From assembly GCF_030273125.1 (NCBI RefSeq), contig NC_081523.1:1962867-2026866 (forward strand): 64,000 nucleotides of DNA, in the 5' to 3' direction. Position 1 is the first letter of the stretch, and every line of letters begins with the position of its first letter. This document shows, piece after piece, positions 37,568-49,500 of this stretch. This stretch comes from Centropristis striata (Eukaryota; Chordata; Actinopteri; Perciformes; Serranidae). A model generated the notes under the pieces. That model did no database searches. It saw nothing but the letters and a program-made list of their open reading frames with translations, and was not told where the DNA came from. The translations under genes were made by a program, and so were the position numbers.

Positions 37568-40500
37568 GGGGAGTCTAAGTGTGTCTGAGCATGTGTGTTG
37601 TGTATGTGTTTGTTTACATGTGTGTGTGGCTCTAAGTGTATGTGTGTGTGTGTGTGTCTGATCTGTGTTCCAGTCTAGAGATCTCCTGCCCTCCCTGTGA
37701 CCTGAACCGTCTGTGTGTTGGGTAAACTCAGACAGACAGACACACACACACACACACACACACAGACATTATAGATATTTCATAACTGTGAGTGTGTGAC
37801 GTGTTTGTCTCTTATCTGGAGGTTTATTCTTAGAACGGCTGCAGACGTTACCTTATCGTTGTCCAGAGGGTCTTTCTGCACGAAGGCCTGCACGAATTCT
37901 TCAGGTCCGATGTAACTCAGTCTCTCCTGAGGAGGAAGGAAACGGGAAAATTAACTCTCTGCAGCCAGCTGAGCTCCAGTCACAGTCTGCATCATCTTTA
38001 AAACCAGCTCTTAATAAAACAAGGAGGGACGAGTCACAGTGGCTTTAGATCAGGGGTCTCAAACTCAGATTAGCTAGGGGCCGCTGGAGGCAGTATCAAA
38101 ATGACCAAAAAAAGACAGAAAATGACCAAAAAAAGACACAAAATGATAGAAAAAGACACAAAATGACCAAAAAAGACACAAAATGACCAAAAGAAAGACA
38201 CAAAATGACCAAAAAAGACACAAAAATACAAAAAAAAGACAGAAAATGACCGAAAAAAGACACAAAATGACCAAAAAAAGAAACAAAATGACTGAAAAAA
38301 ACTAAATTACTTAAAAAAAAGACACAAAATGACCAAAAAAAGAAACAAAATTACTGAAAAAAAATAAATTACTTAAAAAAAGACACAAAATGACCAAAAA
38401 AAGACACAAAATTAATTTAAAAAAAGACACAATTATTTTTAAAAAAGACACAAAATTATTTTAAAAAGACACAAAATTACCAAAAAAGACACAAAATTAC
38501 AAAAAAAAAAAAAGAGACACAGAATGACCAAAAAAAGACACAAAATTACCAACAAAAAAAGACAAAATGACCCAAAAAAAACAAATTAAAGGGACCTTCC
38601 ACACACAACAGGGTAAAGTGCCATTTATATAAAACTCACATTAAACTTTCATATCAAGGTGGGGGCCACAAAATATTGTCACGAGGGCCACAATTGGCCC
38701 GCGGGCCGCAAGTTTGAGACCCATGCTTTAGATAGACGTTAGATAGACTCTATGGCTCTTCTAATTTCTACTATTGTTACACCACATTTCAGCATTTATT
38801 ATCATTTATTTATTATCATTCGTGGCCTTTTAGCAAGTTACATTTCCTTTCTTTAATCAGTGCAAGAAATAATTGAGGCTTTATGGATCTTTTCTATGAT
38901 ATAACCCTACAATTGAAGGGTGCATTTTCATTAAAATGTTGCAAAAAGTTCAGAAGTTTCTGCAAAATAAAATGTGAATCAGGACAAACTAACTTATTAC
39001 AAATACAGTCATGGAAAAAATTGCAGATGTTTTTAAATCAGCTATAATACAGTTGAGTTGACTTGATGTTTTGGGGCTTTCTGGTGGGAAATTAATACTT
39101 TGACTTCATTAAAATAAGCAGAAGAAAACTGAAAAATGTCAGCCTTTATACCGGCTTCTTCAGCTCAAATAACCACAAAAATGTCATATTTTTTCCAAAC
39201 CTTCTCCTCAAAAGTCTTCTAATGCACCAACTAGAATATTAAAAGACGCAGATGGAAGTTTGTCTTTTGTGATAATAATAATAATCTTTAATCAGTACAA
39301 GAAATAATTGAGTCTTTATGGATCTTTTCTATGATATAACCCTACAATTGAAGGGTGCATTTTCATTAAAATGTTGCAAAATTTAAGTAAATTTCATAAG
39401 TTTCTGCAAAATAAAACGTGAATCGGCACAAACCACCTTGTTACAAATACATTCAAGAGGATTAATCAAGCATTAATCTGATATATTGTGAGATTTAATG
39501 ACTTCTTCTGATCCATGCAGTGTTTTTACATTAGAGGAAGCAGAAGAAAACTTCAATATCAAGGTGTTTTTGAAAAATGTCAGCCTTTATACCGGCTTCT
39601 TCAACTCAAATAACCACAAAAATGTCATATTTTTTCCAAAACTTCTCCTCAAAAGTCTTCTAATGCACCGACTAGAATATTAGAAGACGCAGATGGAAGT
39701 TTTTCTTTTGTATCTTGGAAGAATCCTCTGATCAACATCTGGTTTTCCAGACTGATTTATTCTGTGTAATGAATACAGACGCCGCTGTTTAAAATCAATG
39801 CCGTGGCATTCAGTTCACCTCCACCACCAAAACTGATTTCTAATCCATCATACGTGTCAGCTCTCCTCGCCAGCATCGATCTGCTCTTATTGTCTTTGGC
39901 TCTAGTTATCGGCAGGACTTCTGCCTTTGGAAGAAAACATTTACATCTTTATTTGGTTTGAGGTGTCGCTGCAAATGATTGATAAGATGTGGTGATTTAA
40001 ACTGATTTTTTTAAAAAGAGGGAGATGTAAAGTAGTCTTTCGGATCAGGTCTGACCAGTAAAACAGAGGATTAATGTTCCGTTAGTTAGATTATTTACAT
40101 TGCAGCACATAGAGAGTCTGTCGGCTAATGGTGCGTTCAAGGTCTACACGAATGTCAGAATTTTCGATGTTGTTTCGAGCTCCAAGTTCTGACTTTGAGT
40201 GTAAATTAAACACACCATAAGGCGTTACGATAAGAATGTGTTAGGCCCGCCTTGAAAATAAAAGCAAACACATGTAGCTTTCAAAATAAGAGCACATGGA
40301 TGTGTTAACAGAATCCACCACATAATTTACAAGAAGACTGTCAAAATAAGAGCCTTAAATAAAACATAGAATAACCCTTATTCTCCTTTACCATACTTCT
40401 CTAAAATGTGCCCCAAACTTATCTTTTAAAAAATAAAATAAATAAGAGCAAAAGGATGTGTTAGCAGAATCCACCACAGAATTTAGATAAGATAAGAGAT

Positions 40501-43500
40501 AAGATAAGATAAAACTTTATTGATCCCTTGGGATAGCTCCCTCAGGGAAATTGAGTTTCCAGCAGCAAACAGGTTAAAAAGCACACGTAAAAGAAAAAGA
40601 ACAATTTATATACAATAAATAAATAAATATGAGGTAAATGGGTTTTTAAATAGTCCTTATGTATTTCTTATTGTATTTGTTATTTGTTATTTGTTACTGT
40701 CCTCTGTCTACAAGAAGACTGTCAAAATAAGACGCCTTCAATAAAACATAGAATAACCCTTATTCTCCTTTACAATAATTCATTAAAATATGCAATGATT
40801 CAGATGGAATAGTGGCATTAGAATGTGTGAGAGGCACCAAATTTAGGCTTTTAGGGCAAAAATGTTTCTTTGTGTGTCATGAAAAAAAAGTCAAAATGAG
40901 AAAAAAAAAGTCAATATCAGAAAAAAAGCCCAAGTCATGAAAAAAAAGTCAAAACGAGAAAAAAATTCAAAATCAGAAAAAATGCCCATGTCATGAAAAA
41001 AAGTCAAAATCAGAAAAAAAAAAGTCAAAATCAGAAAAAAAAAAGCCCAAGTCACGAAAAAAAAGTCAAAACGAGAAAAAAAAAAGTCAAAATCTGAAAA
41101 AAAGCCCAAGTCATCAAAAAAAATCAAAATCAGAAAAAAAATGTCGGGTCCTTCATTGAGTCAGCCTCAAGTCAGTAAATTTGTTTGGCTGCACTGGGAA
41201 TTTCATGTTCAAACTTCTTTTTATTTATGTAAATATGTTGGTTGTTGTTAACACTACAGTTCATTTAAAAATGTTTAAATAAAAGATATTTGGGTTAAGG
41301 CATGGAATGGAAAAATAACTTTCCACTAGAGGTTTCTGCAGACCACTGGGAGCTGCAGTGGATTCTATAAACATATTAAAAGGCGTTTATCTTTCCTCAC
41401 CAGTTCTATGTGTGTGAGCTGCTGGGCGACAGTGAAGGGGTCGTTGCAGATGGACAGCATGTCTCTCTGGATGGACGCCTGAGGTTTCGCCTTCAGAGCC
41501 GTCAGCCGCTCGGTCGCCGTGGCGTTGATCTTGACCAGCGCCTCCTCGTACTGGCTGAGCACCGTCAGCCTCCTGATCAGACCCTGACTCATCTGGCTGA
41601 CCGCCTTCCTGTAAACCTGGTGGCAAGAAAGAAAGACGGGTTAGTCAGAAATCAACGTTTAGGAGCTTCTAAAGATTTATTTTCTTCACTTGGGACTCAT
41701 TTGCTGGGAGACGCAACTGTGCCCGCCGTCGCTAACTGTGCACAACGTCAGCAGCTGATCATAAACAAACCAGCATGGGTAATTATGCATCTCAACTGAT
41801 CATAAACATAGTGATGGTGGATTAACCAGCATCGCTAACTGTGCACAGAGTGTCTGGAGCTTGTTGTAAACAAACAGAGATCGCTAAGTGAACACCTCCT
41901 GCAGCAGAGAAAGAGTCTCCAAAAGTCTCCAATAACACCAGAAAAAGTCGCTGGATTAAAAATTTTTAATCTTTTAAAGTTTAAAAAACGAAACCAGCCA
42001 TGATAAAAAAAAAAAAACCCTGATAAAACCTGATAAAAAACATTGGGAAAAGGTCATTTTCATAAGCTTTTATAATGACTATTTAGCGGTGATAATAAAG
42101 CCTTTTTGGAGTCTGGAACTTTTTGTTTTAGTAGCACGGCGGCTCGTTAAAAAGAGTAAGAAAGAGTCTCTAAAAGTCTCCACCAGAAAAAGTCGCTGGA
42201 TTAAAAATTAAAATCTTTTAAAGCTTGAAACGAAACCAGCCATGATATAAAAAAAAGCTGATAAAACCTGATAAAAAACATTGGGAAAAGGTCATTTTTA
42301 TAAGCTTTTATAATGATTATTTAGCGGTGATAATAAAGACTTTTGGAGTCTGGAACTTTTTGTTCTAGTACCACGGCGGCTCGTTAAAAAAAGAGTGAGA
42401 ACGAGTCTCCAAAAGTCTCCAATAACACCAGAAAAAGTCGCTGAATTAAAATTTAAATCTTTTACAGTTTAAAAAATGAAACCCTGATAAAACCTGATAA
42501 AAAACATTGGGAAAAGGTAAGTTTCATAAGCTTTTATAATGACTATTTAGCGGTGATAATAAAGCCTTTTGGAGTCTGGAACTTTTTGTTTTAGTACCAC
42601 GGCGGCTCGTTAAGAAGAGTAAGAACGAGTCTACAAAAGTCTCCAATAACACCAGAAAAAGTCGCTGGATTTGTCTCCAGTCGCTTTTTGGAAAAATAGT
42701 CGCTAAGGGGGTTCGAAAAGTTGCTAAATATAGCAAAAAAGTCGCTAAGTTCAATCAAAGTCCAACCAGCAACCAGGCTTTTTTCAGGGGAGAAAAAAAG
42801 ACCCTGCTCTTCTACAGGGACTAAAAAAGTCCTGACAAAAGCTTGCTCATGGACGGCTAATATTCAAATTAGGGGCGTTTCGGCGAATGAGACCCTCCTC
42901 ATTCTGGGTATTGAACTGTAATGGAAACACCCGAAACATCCCACCCAACAAGTCCTCTCCTTGGGTCGTTGAGGAACCCTAAATAACCCCCAACTCTTCA
43001 CCACAATCTAAGGCCTTGTTTGCCTTATCTCTGGCTCTGTACATGCCATGGAAACCCTGCAAAGGTTACATCACTTTTCCATTAGGCATGGTGACTGGGA
43101 GCTGGAGGAAAACGACACCAGAGATAACAAGAACAAGACAGCGGAGTGAGATATATATCTGACCACAGCCTCCAGTAGCATGCATGCAGCCACTTTGTTT
43201 TGCTCAGCAGTCGGCATTTTAGGTTATTCCCCAGCCGCTCATCTGTGGCCGAGGGTGATAACAACCTCACTGGAATTTACAACACCATGTTGACTGCGTG
43301 TCAGCAGAACTAACTGCAAACCGGTGCCAGTTTCTCAGCCCCGAAAACCGCAGAACGACCCTCAAGATTCAACGCCTGCAGTGTTTACTTAATGCTTTTT
43401 GGTCATGCACTCGTACGGTTATGCAAAGCTCTTCCTGCTGGCCTCATTAGGAGCCTCTCAGCTCTACAGGGACACTCTTGGCCCCTGCTGGCCGGAGAGG

Positions 43501-46500
43501 TCGAGAGGCCGATTTGAACCTTCCCCCGGACTCCAAACAAGCCACGATTAGATAAGTGTTCCCTCGCTGACACAGTTTAGTTGCATAAGAGGGTCTAAGT
43601 AGGGAAGGAGGACATGTGTGTTTGATTTTGAGCATGTAAAGGAGACTGTGTTTCTGTAAGAACGTGGAAGATCCTGTTCATGGCCTCTTTCCATACCGCC
43701 GCTATGAGCTGCCCAGAAACTCTGAGGTGACGAGGCCCCTTTTCTCACGACCACAACCCTCCTCCCTCAACTTTTTTGCCAATTCAGCCTCCAGAATCTG
43801 GGTTCTACAAACAAGACTCTAGTTCACCAGGGAGGGAAGAAACACAGCGATTCTGATTAGAAATTGGAAGTAAAAGTTATTTCACTCCACTCCATCTCCA
43901 CTTTCACCTGCAGGTAACATGCCTGCTCCTGCACATGGGTTTTCCATTATGCAATGAGGGTTTAAAGGGACTTTTTTTGATTTAACCTCCAACAGGTGAG
44001 TTAGATAATAAACAAACTGGAGACAAATTAACCCATTTACGCCTAAAACGCCTGGAAAAACTGCCTGGAAAACCTAGGGCGATTTAAAATAAAAATTTTA
44101 GTCATTTTGTGTCATTTTGTGTCTTTTTTGGTCCTTTTGTGTCGTTTTTTGGTCCTTTTGTGACTTTTTTGCCAATTCAGCCTCCAGAATCTGGGTTCTA
44201 CAAACAAGACTTCAGCTCACCAGGGAGGGAAGAAACACAGCGATCCTGATTCCTGATAATGGATGTGGAGGCCCGGTGCCGAGACAGCAATCAAGTGTGA
44301 GCCGGGGGAAAATGAGCATCTCTCTGCTGGAAACATCCAGGGTGGGACCCTCTTCTGAAGCCCACTTTGTCAGAGAATAACTGATGGTCCTGTCTGTCGG
44401 TGATGTGGCTGTGATCGGTGTGATGGCAACCATTCACATGTCAACCAATCACATGCAGCTCTGAGGACCGGGGTGATTGCAAGAGCACGTCAGAGAGAGG
44501 ACAAATGAAGTTGCAGGAGTTAAAAAATGAGGATTCAAAATCAGAAGTGGGAGCCGAGATGGACTGGAGATCAGAGAGAAGTATTCTTGTTAAATGATCT
44601 CTGCTCCTCAGCCAGGTGAACCAAGGGAATTGATGATCCTGCTAAAGATTGATCGGTTTCAGTATTAGTTCATCTTCCCAATGATTAAAGTGTCAAAAAT
44701 GAGTAACAAATGGTCTTTTGTTTGACCACCAGTCTGGAATCCAAATAAAACGGAATATAAAATGTCACATTTTGCTTGAAATCTCACTCAGAAAGATGCT
44801 GCCTTCTAATTGACCCCATATCAAAGGAATATGTGGCATCAAGAGAAGAAAAATTGCCTTTAGAGAAAAGATAAAGGTCCCTAACAATGCATGTACAGTA
44901 TGTAATGTGCTCATAATGGAACCTTTTATAATAATAACTCCCAACACCCTGCAGATGATATCACGTGTGCACAGCGTGACTAATAAACGTTTTCTCAAAG
45001 CTTTGATGCCTCGGGTTCACAAAGCGCCACGAGCGACTGTAGAGGAAGTAAAAAAGTCAAGAGTTTGTTTATTCATACATCCGTTCTGATGATAACCCGT
45101 GATAATAAAACAAGATTCCTGGTGGAGTGTGAGCGCCACGGGGCATTTCTTAGAGTCCGATGACAGCAGCGGCTTCGATCGCGACTAATTTGCCTTCGTG
45201 TTTCTCACAGATTCTCCAAAACAAAAACAAAACCAGTAAAAGTCTAACCAGGAGACCAGCAGCAGGTCCAGAGTGCAGAGTTAGCTGCTGATTCTTCAGA
45301 GCGGAGACCACAGCGCTCTGGGAAAAGGCCTCAGAGTCCAGAATAGATGTCCCGAACATCTGGTCAGCGTCGTGTCCAGACCACACTGAAAACATTCCAG
45401 GACCTTGATCTCCGTAGTAACACTGTCATTATGGATGTGGTTGGATATATAGGGAAGAAAACAAGCGCTGTGATCTGGATCTGACCTCATTTGATGGTGC
45501 CGAGTCCTTGCCTTCCCTCAAAATGTGCAGTTTTTTTCATTTTGCACTCTTTTTTTTGCTTTATTATGATAAGTTGGGTTGAACAGATCCCACATTATCC
45601 AATTTGGATGCCGGGGACACTCGATAAAAGACAGATTCTTGGACCAACTTGACGGGTTTTTAATCCACATGGTTGCACGCAAAGAGCGCTTTCATGACAG
45701 GTGGCTCTGCACCGCACTGGGTTTCAGCATCTGCATTGAAGAACTTTTGAGAAATATGAACTTGAACACTTGTATTTTGTCTTGTTTGGTTCGGCTCACA
45801 AGGAAACGAAAACGTTAACGAAAAATCCCTGAAGAATAAAACACAACCTTGCGAAATAAAGATCCATTTCTATCCTGGTGATCCCAACAAAGACTCAACA
45901 AAACCAAGGACTTAAATAATAGGACAAAAGCTTGAGCATGATCACTTGTTGCAGGACAGTTTTTAAAGTGCAAATGGTCATTGCACTTGGAATAAAGACT
46001 CCAGGGCCGACTCCTACACTGCAAAAAGGTGTTTAGTCTAAAAACAAGATAAAACAGTAAATCTGAGGGAAACGATCTTGACAAGATTTCTTAAATTAAG
46101 ATTATTAAATATAGAAATAAGCAAGTTGAACACTTAAAATAAGAAATTAACTCTTAAAACAAGATTCCTTACAAACACTTGACTTGAACTTGGCTGGAAT
46201 GGCTAAAAAATGGACCTGAATTTGTAACAAATAGATACCAGTAAATGCATGATATTGTTGATTCATATGTCTGGAAATGAAGCAGAAGAAGTCCAGCTGA
46301 ATTGTAAGGAAGCCTCTGAGAATGACTCTTCATGCTTATAAGACTGAAGAGACCTGGAAAACTCGTAGTTTTCTTGCAAATTTCTTACACGCACTTGACT
46401 TGAACTTGGGCTGGAATGGCTCCAAAATGGACCTGAACTCATAACAGATAAATACTTGATGTTCGTGCACTCGGTGAGGTGGAAGGTTGTTTTTTCTTGG

Positions 46501-49500
46501 CAACATTGAGAATGTTTGTGGTTAAAATAATCCTGCAAAGTGCACATTTTACTATCTGTTCATTAGTGCTGCTCGGCTAACCTGCTAAAAACAGCCGAGC
46601 CTTCGGTTTGGGTCAGCTGGTGCTCTGCAGGAAGTGACAGCACTCAGCCAAGAAAAACAGGACCTGTAGTGATCCGATGGCACGAAGAAAACAACGCTCT
46701 GCCGTGGCGGCATCTACGGAGCGTCCGTCTGCCGCCTCGGGACGGCTGCCAGGGAGCAGCGTGGCCCCGCTAGGCCTCCTCGCTCCCAACGCCAACACTT
46801 CTGATGCTCCCTCTGCTTAGAAATGTCAGGCGTGCTGTTGTCTCCGAGATCTGAGACTATATTTATCCGACCCTGGCCCGTCCTCTGTTTGTAGTACGGA
46901 CAGAAGCTGCAGCAGATGGAGGACTTTGAAGTGGCAACTGGAGCGATTTTTACTGGTGGCGTGTCTCGCTGTTGTCCAACAGTGTTTACACTGATAGGAC
47001 CATGTCTGCATGGAGGTGTTGCAACTAAGGCTTCAACTAATGAATATTTTCATATTTTTTTGTCTGCATGGAGGTGTTGCAACTAAGGCCGCAACTATTG
47101 AATATTTTCATCTTTTTTTGTCTGCATGGAGGTGTTGCAACTAAGGCTTCAGCTATAGAATATTTTCATCTTATTTTGTCTGCATGGAGGTGTTGCAACT
47201 AAGGCTTCAACTAATGAATATTTTCATCTTTTTTTGTCTGCATGGAGGTGTTGCAACTAAGGCTGCAACTAATGAATATTTTCATCTTTTTTGTCTGCAT
47301 GGAGGTGTTGCAACTAAGGCTGCCACTATTGAATATTTTCATCTTATTTTGTCTGCATGGAGGTGTTGCAACTAAGGCCGCAACTATTTAATATTTTCAT
47401 CTTATTTGTCTGCATGGAGGTGTTGCAACTAAGGCCGCAAATATTGAATATTTTCATCTTTTTTGGTCTGCATGGAGATGTTGCAACTAAGGCCGCAACT
47501 ATTGTATATTTTCATCTTATATTGTCTGCATGGAGGTGTTGCAACAAGGGCTGCAACTAATGAATATTTTCATCTTTTTCTTTGGATTAATGGCTTCGTA
47601 GTTCAAAAAGTCCATTGTTCACTCTCAAAAAACCAAAGATACCCAAGAGGCAAATCGAGAAGAAGTAAACCGATAGATTGTTGAAATTGAAATAAGTCAG
47701 GCGTGCTGTTGTCTCCGAGATCTGTGACTATATTTATCCGACCCTGGCCCGTCCTCTGTTTGTAGTACGGACAGAAGCTGCAGCAGATGGAGGACTTTGA
47801 AGTGGCAACTGGAGCGATTTCCACTGGTGGCGTGTCTCGCTGTTGTCCAACTGTGCAGGAGTGTGGTCAAGCGTTAGCTGAGTGTGTACAGTGTTTACAC
47901 TGATAGGACCATGTCTGCATGGAGGTGTTGCTGCTAGGGCTGCAACTAATGAATATTTTCATCTTTTTTTCTTTTTTGATGAATGGCTTCGTAGTTCAAA
48001 AAGTCCATTGTTCCACTCTCAAAAAACCAAAGATGCCCAAGAGGCAAATTGAGAAGATGGAACCAGAGGATTATTGGTGTTTTTAGCTTGATAGCTGTTT
48101 TTTTGCTAGTTGTAAATTGAATCTAAAAAGGTCGGAGAACAGCAGCACAGAAGCTGGAGAAGTTATGCAATTAAACAAACTAAAATTAGACTCTTTTACA
48201 AAATGAAAGTAAAAGTTATTTCACAATCTCCACTTTCATCTACAGGTAACATGCCTGCTCCTGCTCACGGGTTTTCCATCATGCAGTGAGGGATTAAAGG
48301 GACTTTTTGTGAGACATCACTTTTGATTTAACCTCCAACAGGTGAGTTAGATAATAAACAAACTGGAGACAAGTTAAAGACTAAACCTGATGATTTCTGC
48401 AGTTCGATGGACATCTGTTGCTGGACTATCTGACAGTTTATGCTCCGTGTTTTGTTCAGACTTGCTCGAATCAATGACTATAAAGGTTATAAAAAAGTCC
48501 ATGCTATTACCTCATAGTGTAGTCATTGATAAGCTTTCAATTATTTAGCTACACTTGAAGCACATGTTGTTATCTTAAATGTACCAAACACAATGTACCC
48601 GGGAATCTTGTGCTTTTTTCTGTTGACACGTGAAACTAAATTGATTTGAAGCATCAGAAGTTTCTTTTCTGGGTTTGGTTTTAATACCAACAGTAGCCAA
48701 TCAGCTGTGAAATCTAAAGAGGCTGATGTGACCAATAAATACACAGCGTCCGTGGAGACGAGTGTGTGTTGCACATGTGGAGTTGTAAATGTGAGAAACG
48801 TATTGATCTCCAGATCAATACTCAATGCTTGTACTATTGATGAGTCATGTGAAACCGCCATTAAAACGGCGGGGAAGGGTTTTTCTTATGGGACGTCTTT
48901 TCTCTGGACAGATGGATGTTTGTGTCCTCCATCACTGTCTGGTCCCAACAAACTAAATGTCCAACAACCAAACCCCCCAATGCACAAAGACACACTGCAA
49001 CAAAGGTGTTTAGTCTAAAAACAAGACAAAAGCAGTAAATCTGAGGGAAATCTAGAAATAATCTAGATCTAATAATCTTAATTTAAGAAACCTTGTCAAG
49101 GTAAATTATCTGTCCATGCCGCAAGATCATTTCCCTCAGATTTACTGTTTTTGTCTTGTTTTTAGAAACACATTTTTTTGCAGCGTGAACACGCAATTCA
49201 GTCAGAAACACATGTGAACCCACCAGGATTTGCTCTGAACAGCCCTGATTCATGGTGACTAACACATTATTTGTCCAGACTGGAGGAGTGAGGTGGGAAC
49301 AAAACCACCAACAACATCTGACATGGTTAGTGAAAACTCCCTGAGAAACACTGAGCAGGAAAACTTTAAATAAGATGATGGCTTGAGTTATTTCATCTTT
49401 AAAGTCACCTTTTTGTGATGTTAGCTTATGTTAGCATTCCCTTTCATGGCCCACGGAGCATGACTCACTGCTTGTCAAAGCATCTTTTCTATCTAAATGT

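Noticed and set aside
45579..45818. 79-codon plus-strand frame with few low-complexity features
   Set aside because: Not recognised as any family, no acceptor/donor pair or neighbouring exon in phase. Treated as a chance frame.
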